The notes: generated by a model not told the origin, from the letters alone. A stretch of DNA of 64,000 nucleotides from Caballeronia mineralivorans PML1(12) (GCF_001028175.1 NZ_AEJF01000180.1:33600-97599), one strand, 5' to 3'. Shown: positions 10,049 through 19,686, counted from the stretch's first letter. Translations and numbers: made by a program.

Positions 10049-11113
10049 TCAGTCGTCACATTCGGGCGGATCCTTGCACGCCGTCGCGATGCCCTGCGGC
10101 CGGAGTTCCTGGGAAAGCAGCAATTGTGGGCCGCGCATCACCACTTCGTCGCCGGCATGAAAGCCGCTCGTCACGACGAAGCCCTGGTCGCCGGGAGACG
10201 ATGCCGGCACGTAGCGTCGCGTGAAGCGATCCGGCGCAGTGCGCACGTAGGTCCACGGCTGGCCGCCGTACCAGATGACCGCCGCTTCGGGAATCACGAG
10301 TGCGGACACGCTCCCGTTCGACGCCGGCACGTGCGCGGCGGTGTGGGTTCCAACGGGCAGCGCGCGCCCGGTCACGTAGAAATACGGGTTGCCCTGGACC
10401 GCAGGATCACCTTGGGGCGAAGCCGAGAGTTTCTGCGCCGCGACCGGCTGGCCGTCCGGCGCATCGACCGTGATGCGCGCGGGTGCGGTGCTGCTGTAGG
10501 TGGCGGGTAGCGTCACGCGCAACACCACCGCGCGGCCGGCGAGCAACCGCTGGAACAGGTCTGAGGCCGGCGCCATTGCCGCGACCGTAAGCACTTCTCC
10601 GAATTGCTGGCGCATCGTCGCATCCAGCCCGCTTTGCGCCGCGTTGGCCGACTGGAGCTTTGCCTGATCCGCCTGCATGAGCACTCGTGCATCCTGCAGG
10701 CTCTTCTGCGAGATGTTGCGATCGTCATCGAACAGCACTCGGCTACGCTCGTACTGTGCGTTCGAGTTGCCGGCTTGTGCGCGCAACGCCTTGTAATCGG
10801 CTCGCGCGGCCGCGAGCCGATTACGCAGATCGAACAGCGGCTGCAAGTCGACGACTGTTGCGTACGCCGCGTTCTCCGGCTGGATGGCGACGGCTGTCAG
10901 CGGCGTGACTTCGATGTGGCTGGCGCGCTGTACATCGGCGGCCACGACAACCACCGTTTCACCGTTCACCGTCTGCACGGACGGCTGAGCGGCGGCCTGC
11001 ACAAGGGCGCCCGGCCTCGGCTGACTGGCAACAAGTGTCTGGTAGATGAACCAGCTGGCACCGGCCGCCAGCAGCACGGAGACAACTAAAAGAATGACCA
11101 ATGTGCGTTTCAT
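10049..11113 (-). CDS. RND efflux periplasmic adaptor (membrane fusion protein)
   Basis: 354 residues. It opens with a basic N-terminus and one hydrophobic segment (about 4-25), consistent with a membrane anchor. The middle holds a helical hairpin (about 100-160) rich in Ala, Arg and Gln (FDLRNRLAAARADYKALRAQ), followed by beta-barrel and membrane-proximal regions. It links the RND permease to the TolC-like channel. Its start codon overlaps the stop of the outer-membrane channel gene by four bases (ATGA), so the two are translationally coupled. The C-terminus ends in a short cysteine- and acid-containing tail (ATACKDPPECDD), which might bind metal. That is only a suggestion. Confidence 0.9.
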   Translation of the reverse strand: MKRTLVILLVVSVLLAAGASWFIYQTLVASQPRPGALVQAAAQPSVQTVNGETVVVVAADVQRASHIEVTPLTAVAIQPENAAYATVVDLQPLFDLRNRLAAARADYKALRAQAGNSNAQYERSRVLFDDDRNISQKSLQDARVLMQADQAKLQSANAAQSGLDATMRQQFGEVLTVAAMAPASDLFQRLLAGRAVVLRVTLPATYSSTAPARITVDAPDGQPVAAQKLSASPQGDPAVQGNPYFYVTGRALPVGTHTAAHVPASNGSVSALVIPEAAVIWYGGQPWTYVRTAPDRFTRRYVPASSPGDQGFVVTSGFHAGDEVVMRGPQLLLSQELRPQGIATACKDPPECDD

Positions 11114-12501
11114 CGCGGTATCTCTTGTTGGGTCACGGGGGCGTTGATGGTCTCCACTGCGAGGGGGTGCTGCATAGCGTCCTCGAGCCTGCCGGCTGCC
11201 TGCTGTGCGACGACGACGGCGTCCAGATGGGCAATCTCGCTCGCCTGGTAGTCCGCCCTAGCTTGCGTGAACATGAGACGGTCGGTGGTGCCGGCTGCGA
11301 AGCTTGCCGACTGGCTGTCCAGTTGCTTTAGCGCGGTGGCGAGATGTGCGGCAGAGAGCAGCACGGCATCAAGGCTCGCCCGGTAGTGGGCGAGCGCATG
11401 GTCAAGGTCGTTGAGCATCGTGTCCTGCAAGGCCGCGGTGCGCGCGGCCGCCTCCTTGCGTTTCGCCTCCGCCTGTGCAACGCCGCCCTGGTTCTGGTCG
11501 AAAACCGGCAGCGTGATGCCAGCGAGCCCGAACCCGATCTTGTTCGTACCCGTGTCGTATGTGTAGCCGGGGCCGAGATGGATGTCCGGATATTGCTTCG
11601 CGACCTCGATCTGCAACGCCGATTCGGCGGCCGCGTACTCGGCGAGCGACGCCAGCAGATCGGCGCGATGGAAAACCGCCTCGCGCTGCGCGTCAGAGGC
11701 GGGTGGTGCAGGCAGGGCTGTGCCGAACGCGTCGAGATCGAGCTGGACGGCGCTGAGTGCGGCCACCGGCATGCCGATCGCCGTGGCCAGTTGCGCGCGC
11801 GCGTCCTGTTGGGCACTGTACGCGGCGGCGAGATCGGCCTGTGCCTGGGAGGACGCGAGCACTGCCGCGTCGACATCGGGTCCGGAGTTTTCGCCGACTG
11901 AGCGGCGCTTCGTCACCATTGCGACGACCTGTTGTTGGGCCTCGACTTTGCGCGACAAGAATGCAGCTCGCTGTTGGGCGGCGTACAGCAAAATTAGTGC
12001 GTCACGCACCTGTGCGCGTACCTTCCACGTCTCATTGCCGAGGGCGAGGCGCGCGGCTTCCGACAGGTGCGAGGCCTGGTCGATCCGGTAGCCGCGCTTG
12101 TGCGCGGTCTCGATCGGAATGTCGAGCGCGGGGCCCGCGATCCATGGCGCACCCGGTCCCGGGTTCGGCGTCGCGTACTGGAACGGCAGTTGCAGCACCG
12201 GGTTCGGAATTGCGCCCGCGACATCGATGCCCGCTTTCGCGGTGCCCCACTGGGCCCGTGCAATATCAAGCGCCGGGCTGTAGTAATAAGCCGCGAGGGT
12301 GAGCATCTCGCGGTTCCAGTGTGGCAAGGGCCACGGATCAATATCGTGCCCGGATTGCCGCGCGAGGTACGCGCGCAGTTCGGCGCTCGCAAGCGTTCGG
12401 TCCTCGAAGTGTCGGGCCAGTTGCATCGGAACGATGGGCTGCGGGCGATAGGCCGCGCATCCCGTCAACATGACGCAGGCGAGCAGCAACGGTCGGCGCA
12501 T
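11110..12501 (-). CDS. TolC-family outer-membrane efflux lipoprotein
   Basis: 463 residues. The first 20 form a lipoprotein signal with a lipobox around LTGC-A, so Cys15 is probably acylated. Two long helical repeats follow, with alanine/glutamine-rich segments typical of TolC/CusC/OprM channels. The family forms a trimeric channel that spans the outer membrane and periplasm. This is the first gene of the efflux set. It is followed by the adaptor with a four-base overlap and then the RND permease. A pair of CGTCAA direct repeats lies 80-96 bases upstream of its start, a plausible site for the neighbouring OmpR-type regulator. Confidence 0.9.
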   Translation of the reverse strand: MRRPLLLACVMLTGCAAYRPQPIVPMQLARHFEDRTLASAELRAYLARQSGHDIDPWPLPHWNREMLTLAAYYYSPALDIARAQWGTAKAGIDVAGAIPNPVLQLPFQYATPNPGPGAPWIAGPALDIPIETAHKRGYRIDQASHLSEAARLALGNETWKVRAQVRDALILLYAAQQRAAFLSRKVEAQQQVVAMVTKRRSVGENSGPDVDAAVLASSQAQADLAAAYSAQQDARAQLATAIGMPVAALSAVQLDLDAFGTALPAPPASDAQREAVFHRADLLASLAEYAAAESALQIEVAKQYPDIHLGPGYTYDTGTNKIGFGLAGITLPVFDQNQGGVAQAEAKRKEAAARTAALQDTMLNDLDHALAHYRASLDAVLLSAAHLATALKQLDSQSASFAAGTTDRLMFTQARADYQASEIAHLDAVVVAQQAAGRLEDAMQHPLAVETINAPVTQQEIPR

Positions 12502-12580
12502 AACACAGCATCCATGGGTTTGTTGGCCGCCTGTTGAGACGGCGACAGACGTGGATGCTACGCAAGGGGTTGTGAAGTTT

Positions 12581-12597
12581 TCGTCAAGAAGACGTCA
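12581..12597 (-). promoter_or_regulatory. Candidate OmpR/PhoB-type operator upstream of the efflux genes
   Basis: CGTCAA occurs at 12581-12586 and again at 12592-12597, an 11-base period that matches one helical turn and the tandem half-site spacing used by OmpR-family regulators. On the minus strand the repeats read TTGACG, so the one nearer the gene could also serve as a -35 element. The repeat lies 80-96 bases before the channel gene. Assignment to the adjacent response regulator is inference. Confidence 0.4.
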
Positions 12598-13122
12598 ATT
12601 CGTTGTGAGTATCCGTATTACGTGGTTGGTGGTCGTGGCGCACACTGCGTCGCAACACTCATTCACCGACATGCGCGGTCGGATCGACCGGCGCTGATCG
12701 AGTAACAACGGGAAGGCGAAAGTGGGCCATGGGACGGTCGATCGAGGCTCTCAATTCAGCGCTTTTGTGTTTCGATCTGCCAGTTACCAATGGTCAAAAA
12801 CAAGTTCACGACATTCGCCGTCGAGTATGTGGCGGCGTCTTGCTTAGTGCCACGGTGGCATAACGGACGCCAGGTTTAACGGACAGGTGCATAGTCGGGC
12901 CGCGGTCAGCCAGTCTTTGCTTTCAAATAGTAATGTTTGATGGCTAACTTCGTTTTTTGCGCCGCGTCGCCCGACCAGAGCCGGCGAATGGAAGACGACT
13001 GCACTTCGTCACGGAGCAACGGTGACAACCATCGCCACAGTAGACGAGGAATCCAATAAGTTTCGTAGAAAACCGGTGTCGCAAAAAAATACCCACCGAA
13101 GGGGGCCCTATCCCGGCAATTT
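12598..13122. other. Gap between efflux genes and sensor kinase, no convincing gene
   Basis: About 520 bases. One leftward frame (13130-12906, TTG start overlapping the kinase stop) would encode 74 residues with an aromatic stretch near ETYWIPRLLWRWL. It has no recognised family and only a TTG start, so I do not call it. No strong hairpin terminator was noticed after the kinase gene, so read-through from the two-component genes into the efflux genes remains possible. Confidence 0.45.
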
Positions 13123-14403
13123 TCAGTCAACCGGCGGCAAACGTAACGAGACGCGAGTGCCTTTACCGGGCTCGCTGTCGAGCTTGATGGACCATTGATA
13201 ACGATCGCAGATCTTTTTTACGATCGCAAGTCCGATGCCGAACGTTCGGCGGCCTGCGTGTGCGGGCCTCGCCTGGTAAAAACGCTCAAACACATGCGCC
13301 AGGGCTTCCCCCGGTATGCCACGGCCCGAGTCTTCTATCTGCAGCAGGCCATCCCTATAGGCAAAACGGATACTGCCGCGATCGGTGTACCGCACGGAGT
13401 TGTCGATCAGGTTCGACAGAACGATTGCGAGTGCCGAACGGTTAACCTGGACGCACAGACTGTTGTCGAGGTCGAGCACTGTCTCGATACCGTTGGCAAG
13501 CAGCTCTTCTGCAAAAGGATCCAGTGCGTCCTCGATAGCGCTGGCGAGGCGCACTGGCCGAACATCTGCAGGGGATTCTTCCCGTGCCAGGAGTAGCAAG
13601 GCATTGGTCATCTCGATCATGTTATCGGTCGCGCGATCGATCTGTTGCAGGCGTGCCCGGGACTTCGAACCAATGGCCGTATCCTGCTCGAGGAGTTCAC
13701 AACTGGTCTTGATGGCCGTGAGTGGCGTTCGCAATTCGTGACTCACGTTGCTCGTGAACTCCTTCTCGCGCTCGATCATCCGCGCCATTTGGCGGTGATA
13801 ATCGTTGAATACTTCGACCAGTTCAACAACCTCCGCTTCGTCGTATTTGCCGGGGTTCAGCGCAGTCACCGTACCCAATTTCAGCGCCTTGACCTGACTA
13901 GCAAAGCCGGCAACCTGACGAACCAGGAGGCCCGCTAGGCCAAACGCAAGCCAAATGGTGAGCAACGCGAACACGCCCGTGCCGGCCATTAGCGCGTCGA
14001 TCACCTTCTTGAAGCGTTGCTCATAGCGGCTGAAGTTGTAGACCCGAAATACCTTTGCATCGCCGAGCGCGGCGACCGCCACGTGGATTTCCTGGTCGCC
14101 GACAATGATCTCGTGTGTGCCGTCGCGCAGATCTTTCACAGAAGCGGGCAAGGCGACCGGCGTTGTGCCGGCGGTGGACACGTGTGCGCCGAGCTGTGGG
14201 TCGATGGGCGGAACAAGTTTCGGGTCCATCCGGTAGCTCTGGAGCAGATTCGCCATGTCGTCTTCGATCAGCGCCGCGATGAGCTTCTCTTCCTGCGCCT
14301 CGGCGAGCGCTTTTACGCCGAGAGCCTGACCCACAAGCAACAGGATGGTCAGCGCAGAAAAAACCAGTGCAACTTTGAGGCGCAGGCTAGAGCGGGTGCG
14401 CAT
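13123..14403 (-). CDS. Two-component sensor histidine kinase
   Basis: 426 residues. A first transmembrane helix lies near 8-28, a short periplasmic sensor follows (about 30-145), then a second transmembrane helix near 148-172. The cytoplasmic part has the H box SNVSHELRTPLTAIK (phospho-acceptor His near 221), N box SNLIDNSVRYT, G1 box EDSGRGIPG and G2 box TFGIGLAIVKK. It autophosphorylates and passes phosphate to the response regulator encoded directly upstream. Their genes overlap by 17 bases. The periplasmic sensor is small (about 115 residues) and acidic, with no recognisable fold. Its position beside an RND efflux set suggests that it senses envelope stress or a pump substrate. Confidence 0.92.
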   Translation of the reverse strand: MRTRSSLRLKVALVFSALTILLLVGQALGVKALAEAQEEKLIAALIEDDMANLLQSYRMDPKLVPPIDPQLGAHVSTAGTTPVALPASVKDLRDGTHEIIVGDQEIHVAVAALGDAKVFRVYNFSRYEQRFKKVIDALMAGTGVFALLTIWLAFGLAGLLVRQVAGFASQVKALKLGTVTALNPGKYDEAEVVELVEVFNDYHRQMARMIEREKEFTSNVSHELRTPLTAIKTSCELLEQDTAIGSKSRARLQQIDRATDNMIEMTNALLLLAREESPADVRPVRLASAIEDALDPFAEELLANGIETVLDLDNSLCVQVNRSALAIVLSNLIDNSVRYTDRGSIRFAYRDGLLQIEDSGRGIPGEALAHVFERFYQARPAHAGRRTFGIGLAIVKKICDRYQWSIKLDSEPGKGTRVSLRLPPVD

Positions 14404-15076
14404 TGTCCACCACGAGCCGGTAGCCGAGACCGTGGACAGTCTCGATAAGATCGTCCTCGCCGTTGGCGGTTAGCGCGCGTCGCAACGTGTAGACGTGCGC
14501 GCGCAGCGTATCGCTGTCCGGCAACTGCTCGCCCCAGACTTCGGCCTCGAGTTCGGCACGGCCGAACACCTTATTCGGCGATTGCATCAGGATGCGCAGA
14601 AGCTGCAGACACTTCGGTGGCAGTTTGACTGGCCGTCCGCCGCGGTCCACCGTGAATGTCGACACATCGAAGCGCACATCCGCACAACTCAACACCGCTT
14701 GCGTTACCTGCCCTTTGTAGCGTTTGATGAGTGCAGCGAGGCGTGCGCCAACTTCCTTGAGCGAGAATGGTTTGATCAGGTAGTCGTCCGCACCCTGGAT
14801 GAAACCCTGCAGCTTATCGTCAAGCGTATCTTTAGCCGTCAGTATCAGGACCGGAGTATCCCGACGTGCTTCTTCCCGCAGCTTGCGACAGATGGTCAAC
14901 CCATTCACGCCCGGCAACGACAGGTCCAACAGGATTGCATCCCAGTGCTGCGTCACGGCGAGATGCAGACCCATTGCGCCGTCTGATGCAACGTCGACCT
15001 CATAGCCGCCGTTTTCCAGATAGTCGTAGAGGTTCGTCGCGATATCCGCGTCATCCTCGATTATCAATACTCTCAT
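14387..15076 (-). CDS. OmpR-family response regulator
   Basis: 229 residues from ATG 15076, chosen because AGGAAGG lies seven bases upstream and the receiver domain begins at once (MRVLIIEDDADI). The receiver has the acidic pair and phospho-acceptor Asp in ILLDLSLPG (about 51), plus Thr and Lys switch residues (LTAKDT; LIKPF). Residues about 125-222 form a winged-helix DNA-binding domain (LPPKCLQLLRILMQ; DTLRAHVYTLRRAL). The annotated frame extends further upstream, but those codons belong to the overlapping permease tail. The permease stop and this start overlap as TGATG, so coupled translation is possible. Likely targets are the efflux genes downstream. Confidence 0.93.
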   Translation of the reverse strand: MRVLIIEDDADIATNLYDYLENGGYEVDVASDGAMGLHLAVTQHWDAILLDLSLPGVNGLTICRKLREEARRDTPVLILTAKDTLDDKLQGFIQGADDYLIKPFSLKEVGARLAALIKRYKGQVTQAVLSCADVRFDVSTFTVDRGGRPVKLPPKCLQLLRILMQSPNKVFGRAELEAEVWGEQLPDSDTLRAHVYTLRRALTANGEDDLIETVHGLGYRLVVDNAHPL

Positions 15077-15825
15077 CAAGCGGCCTTCCTGGCGAGTGGG
15101 CGGTGTCGTAAGGCACTCATGTTGACGCAGCAACGACGACATTGTGCAGCCGAGTGGTGCCGTACGGGCATCGTATTTGGAATGGTTCGATGAAAGTACG
15201 GTTCACGATGTGAGTACGTTGTCGTTAGTGATGGTCGTGCCTGTGGTGTTCGTGCGTGTTCGTGCGTATGCGCGGTATCACCCTGATCCGATGCTTCACC
15301 GCGACCATGTTCGTGATGGTGCTCATAGCCACCGCTCCTATAAAATACGATGATCAGAACGACGCTTATAGCCGCGAAGACGATGTCAAGCACGGTCGTG
15401 CAATTGAACGTTATTGTCTCGGTCAGAATGCCGACGTTGCGCTGCTGCGGGACCAGGCCGGCCAGTCCCAAAATGAGCTCCGCGGCAAGCGCTGCAACCA
15501 CCATCGCGACGTAGAAGGTGACGAGCATGTACCAGGGCATCTTACCGCCATAGTACTTCCGGTAGATGTTTAGAATCGGCGGAATGATGAGGCCGTCGAA
15601 TATGAAGGCCGCGACACCGCCGAAGCCGATACCACCGTTCCACAGCACCGCGGCAAGTGGAACATTGCCCACCGAGCAGGTGAACGAAACCAAAGCGATA
15701 AGGGGGCCAACAAAAGTGCCCCATATCATCGCAGCGACTGGATGCTTCTTCGAAATGCCATCCTTGCTAGCGTCGCTGAGGGATTCGTCTGCTAACCAAA
15801 CCCGTCGCCTAAAGCGCTTCTCCAC
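15076..15825 (-). pseudogene. DUF318/UPF0718-type permease, N-terminal half missing, altered His-rich tail
   Basis: The first 150 residues match the second half of the predicted permease family often found beside metal-response genes: SFTCSVGNVPLAAVLWNGG, FIFDGLIIPPILNIYRKYYG and a TTVLDIVF helix. Intact members have about 330-350 residues and eight membrane segments. Here the frame starts at a weak GTG with only the second half of the helices, and the upstream in-frame codons (to a stop at 15931) do not supply the first half. After the last helix comes a histidine-rich stretch (YEHHHEHGRG; HTHEHA). The remaining 60 residues look like random coding and run exactly into the response-regulator start. 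I read this as a decayed gene whose 3' end may still couple translation. Confidence 0.65.
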
Positions 15826-16276
15826 AGTCTTGCACGTGGAATCTTGGGTCTTGATTGGAGTCGTAGCTATTGCCGCCGTGTTGGTCTCTAGCCCGCTTCC
15901 TGGGACTGAGTGACATCCGCCCCGGCCAATTCACGCTGTACCCCATTCTCTAGCCGAACTATCACCGTCACGGCAGGCTGAGTATTCGCCGCCAGGCGGC
16001 AGTGGCGGAAGCAGAAGTGCCTATGCCTTCGATTCCCTGCGAGGACTCGATTTGCTCACCGTGCGGCCCGTGCAGTTCGCAACGGCTGGGCTGAGAACTG
16101 CACATTGGCGTGAGGCTCTTCGAGGAAGTCCACGAACGACTGCTGTCTGCGAAGCCTTTCTGCCCATCGTGGCGTTGGCCGCCCACCGTTCGTAGGTTCT
16201 GGGCCGAAGCCCTTTGCGCGGTCGGCGCTCAGGGGCGAGGCGGAGTTGCCTTGCCCCTGAGCATTCGGGCTGAGTA
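15826..16276. other. Intergenic stretch with no supported gene
   Basis: About 450 bases where the missing first half of the permease should lie. Several frames are open on both strands between 16020 and 16350, the usual sign of high-GC non-coding DNA, and none resembles a known family. The stretch around 16130-16280 has balanced open frames on both strands and may be a decayed repeat. I cannot test that by eye. Confidence 0.4.
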
Positions 16277-19195
16277 TCAGTCGTCCGTTTGAGCAAGCTC
16301 CTGACCGTGGGGCCGCGTCGGATACGGTTTCTTCCCCTTGATGCCGGACCACAGCACCTTGTTGTATTTGGCGGGGGGTACCTGATCGGCCTCGTCGAAA
16401 TTGAAGCCGATGGTGACTTTATCCCAGTAGGCGGCGTCGTGCCTGGGCTTGACGTCCGGGCCCTGTGCGAATCGCACGCTGCCGTCCGGCTGGCCTTGCG
16501 CCAGCAGTGTCGTCGTCTTCAGAACGGTAGAGGCGGTGGCGTTGTAGGTCCAGGCACCTGATGAACGGGTGTCGAAGACGTCTGTCATTGGCCGCTGATA
16601 GGCGGTGTTCAGATTGATGTGCTGCGTGCCGAGTATGTCCTCGATCGTCCGCAACACATTGACCTGGCTGTAGTGCGTCTTGACCACCGCGCCTTGCTTG
16701 ACGTACGGGCCAACGACATATGACGTCGCGCGATGCGAATCGACGTGGTCCGGGCCGTCCTGGCAGTCGTCTTCAGTGACGATGATCAGGGTGTTCGCCG
16801 CGTAGGGGCTATGGGCCACGGCCTCGACGAGCCGGCCAACCGCTAGGTCGTCGTCGGCCTGCTGGGTTTCCGGTGTGTTGACGCCGGCCAGCGCGGTGCT
16901 GAAGCTGCCCGTGTGGTCATGGCTGAAGCGAACCGTCGACAGGCTGGGCAGATTGCCCTGCGCCACGAACTGGTCGAATTCGCGCTTCCACTCGTTGTAC
17001 CTCCAGAGGTCCGGGTAGTTCTGGTCGTAACCACGGAAGTAGACGTCGGTGAGCGCCGCGAGCGTCGGTTCAAGCGGGGCCACTTGCACGACACCTGAGC
17101 CAAACGGATTCGATACTGGCGAACCTTGGGTGCCGATGCTGCCGATGTTGTTGACCAGAAAGCCGTAGTTGCGCACGGTGCCGCCCGCTGCGAGCACCGC
17201 ATTGAAAATGTAGCCCTTCTGGATTCCAAACGGTGCGTCGGAGGACGCGTGATTGCCTACGCCCGCCAGCAGGTTGACCGGGCCGCCAACCAGCCCGCCG
17301 GACCCGCTGCTGTACGCGCCGTTGGTTGCGTGGTCGCGTTCCGTGACGGTTGCCAGATTGACCGGCACGTTGCGGTTCGAACCTTCGGACTCGTAGGACA
17401 GGCCACGGTTCACGGCGGCGTAGTTCAGCTGCTGGGTGATCGTCTCGGTATTGGTCACGCGGCCCTGCAGCGCCCATGACCAGCCGTCCATGCTGCCGTC
17501 GCCGGGATCCATGAAGTTGTCCAGCGTGACGAAGTTGCTCGCGATGCTGTGGAAGTTCGGCGTGATGTTCCGGCCGAACATTGCCAGACTCGGATCGGCG
17601 TTCGCGCCGTTGCGCAGGTCGCCAAGGATCTGGTCGAAGGTGCGGTTTTCCTTAACGATATAAATGACGTGCTTGATCCGATTGCGTAAGAACTCAATCT
17701 TTCCCTCGTCGCGCTCGCCTGATTCGCCCGAGTAGAAGTTGTTCTGCGCAACGATCTCCGTCAGCTTAGGCAATTCATACGGTTTGGGCACTGGGGCGCT
17801 GACTAGGGACGCGCGTTCGAGCTGGAACTGATACTGGTTTGACGCTCTTGCCGCAGCCGCGGCCGCCGCGTTGCCGCCTGGGTAGGTGACGCTGGTGACG
17901 AGCGCCGTGTTGCCATATAGGTGACCCGGGTTGGCGCCTGTGATGCTCTTGCCATTCACGATATACATCCAGTTTCCGTCGGCGCTGAACGTGATGTCAT
18001 GCGGCTCGTAGGCCGTGGGAATCAGGCCCGTGACGGTGTTCGCATTGCGGCCGGACAGCGGGATCACGGCCACTGAGTTCGAGCCGGAATTGACGGCATA
18101 AAGCATCCCGCCATCCTTGGAAACCGTCACCGCGAATGTGGCTGCGCCCGTGTACTTCGATCCGCGTAGCAGGTCCGCCGGAGCGCGCGCGTCGATCTTC
18201 GCGGTGACCAAGTTGCTTGCGGTATCGATGACCGCGACCTGGTCGGCGTTGTCCTGCGCCACGTACAGCCTGGCTTGCGAGGCATCGAACGTCATCCCGA
18301 GGGCATTGCCGTCGAGCTTGATGCGCTTGAGCAGGCGCCCGGCGGTGGGCGAGGAGATGTCGACTACGACGACTTCGCGGTCGCGATCGGAAGACACGTA
18401 GGCAGTGCCGTTGCCCTTCACGACCACCGCAAACGGAAAGGTTCCACCGGCGGCGCCGTCGGCGCCTTCATTGTTCGCCTGATAGGGACGCAGGTCGTGC
18501 TCATAGCGCACGGTGCTGGACGCGGTGTCGATCACGCTGATCGAATCGTTGTAGTTGTTGGCCACGACCAGCGTCTTGCCGTCAGCGGATAGTCCCAGGC
18601 CGCCGGCATTGGGTTGCACGTTCAGGCCCACGCCCTTGCCGGCATGGCCCAGCGCGATTTTTGCCGTCTGCGACCAGGTCGCGCCGCTCTTGTGGTACGC
18701 ATATACGGCATCGTCTACGCCGCCCGCCGCGTAGAGCGTGCTGCTGTCTGGCGAGAAGACCAGACCGACGTGGGCGTTGGCCTGCTGAATCACTTGGGTC
18801 AGCACGGGATTCGCCATGTTGGCGCCCGCCACGTTGTAAAGGAAAATGTACTGGGTCGAGTTTGCCTGATCGACTGTACCGTCTGGCGCGTAGAGCGAAT
18901 TCTGGCCTGCGCAAAGGACTGCGAGCGTCGTGCCGTCCGGGCTGAGCTGTGAACGCACCGCTTCGCCCGCGACAAAGTTCGGGTATGCGGCCAAGCCCGG
19001 GTTGAGCGGCTGCTGAACCGCACCGCTGAGGTACGTAGGCGTGACGTACTGGCCAGTCGCCAGCGGCATCCGTCCGCTGCGTTCCGTGGATTCCCCCTCG
19101 TGCTCTGAATCGGCGCGCGCCCCCTGTGTGGCAAGCAGTACTGCCGATGCGACAATGCACAATTTGAACACGCGTTCGAACGAATGATTCTTCAT
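16277..19195 (-). CDS. YVTN/YncE-type beta-propeller fused to an alkaline-phosphatase-like phosphoesterase
   Basis: 972 residues with a Sec signal peptide (KLCIVASAVLLATQGARADS, residues 11-30), so exported. Residues about 60-470 contain repeated propeller blades (GLGLSADGKTLVVANNYNDS; MLYAVNSGSNSVAVIPL) of the YVTN/YncE kind. From about residue 505 a phosphoesterase-family domain begins with IKHVIYIVKENRTFDQILG and continues through FMDPGDGSMDGWSW and IIVTEDDCQDGPDHVDSHR, where acidic and histidine residues probably bind metals. Proteins of this architecture are periplasmic phosphate-releasing enzymes of uncertain substrate. The start is supported by AGGAAC upstream of ATG. It stands alone, convergent with nothing and followed by no co-directional partner. 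Phosphate regulation is plausible but no Pho box was identified. Confidence 0.88.
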   Translation of the reverse strand: MKNHSFERVFKLCIVASAVLLATQGARADSEHEGESTERSGRMPLATGQYVTPTYLSGAVQQPLNPGLAAYPNFVAGEAVRSQLSPDGTTLAVLCAGQNSLYAPDGTVDQANSTQYIFLYNVAGANMANPVLTQVIQQANAHVGLVFSPDSSTLYAAGGVDDAVYAYHKSGATWSQTAKIALGHAGKGVGLNVQPNAGGLGLSADGKTLVVANNYNDSISVIDTASSTVRYEHDLRPYQANNEGADGAAGGTFPFAVVVKGNGTAYVSSDRDREVVVVDISSPTAGRLLKRIKLDGNALGMTFDASQARLYVAQDNADQVAVIDTASNLVTAKIDARAPADLLRGSKYTGAATFAVTVSKDGGMLYAVNSGSNSVAVIPLSGRNANTVTGLIPTAYEPHDITFSADGNWMYIVNGKSITGANPGHLYGNTALVTSVTYPGGNAAAAAAARASNQYQFQLERASLVSAPVPKPYELPKLTEIVAQNNFYSGESGERDEGKIEFLRNRIKHVIYIVKENRTFDQILGDLRNGANADPSLAMFGRNITPNFHSIASNFVTLDNFMDPGDGSMDGWSWALQGRVTNTETITQQLNYAAVNRGLSYESEGSNRNVPVNLATVTERDHATNGAYSSGSGGLVGGPVNLLAGVGNHASSDAPFGIQKGYIFNAVLAAGGTVRNYGFLVNNIGSIGTQGSPVSNPFGSGVVQVAPLEPTLAALTDVYFRGYDQNYPDLWRYNEWKREFDQFVAQGNLPSLSTVRFSHDHTGSFSTALAGVNTPETQQADDDLAVGRLVEAVAHSPYAANTLIIVTEDDCQDGPDHVDSHRATSYVVGPYVKQGAVVKTHYSQVNVLRTIEDILGTQHINLNTAYQRPMTDVFDTRSSGAWTYNATASTVLKTTTLLAQGQPDGSVRFAQGPDVKPRHDAAYWDKVTIGFNFDEADQVPPAKYNKVLWSGIKGKKPYPTRPHGQELAQTDD

Positions 19196-19686
19196 GATTG
19201 TTCCTCGAAAAAGACCGGGCGGTTTTTGGGGGGCGCGAGACGATGAACCGCACCGGCAACCGCCAGCGCGACTTTATTACGGACCACACCAACACGTAGC
19301 GTTGCTGTATTTCTTGCTCCTTTTGTTCGCTTCACGACGAGCTCCTTGGCAAAGACGACCGATACAGAGAGTGCGGAAATAGCAAGGCGTGGCGATCTGA
19401 TGTGGTTGGCCTTTGTCTATCTCTTACCGGAAAATTACAAGGGGTATCACTGGAAGATAGCTACGGAATATGACGACGTCGGGACAAGGATGTGTCCCGA
19501 CGGTGGCTGCCTGATGGCGCCGATAAACCCCTTCGTACTATTTAGCGTTATCGCGACAGGAATCCAGTCGACGCTAAGTTATGGCTAAGTTACCTCTGCT
19601 ATGTTGCAGTTGCTTAGAGACTCGCTCTCGGTCGTTGTTCGTCATGGCTTCAACCGGATATTTCACGGAGCAGAACCTCTTCAGAA
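19196..19686. other. Upstream region of the phosphoesterase gene, no supported gene
   Basis: About 490 bases. It must contain the promoter of the leftward phosphoesterase gene. A rightward frame at 19346-19588 (80 residues) has no family features and ends without a partner, so it is not called. The rightward propeller relic begins at its right edge. Confidence 0.4.

Noticed and set aside
12906..13130. Leftward frame of 74 codons after the sensor kinase
   Set aside because: TTG start, no ribosome site and no recognised family.
19346..19588. Rightward frame of 80 codons upstream of the propeller relic
   Set aside because: No family features and unusual composition; it lies in the control region of the phosphoesterase gene.
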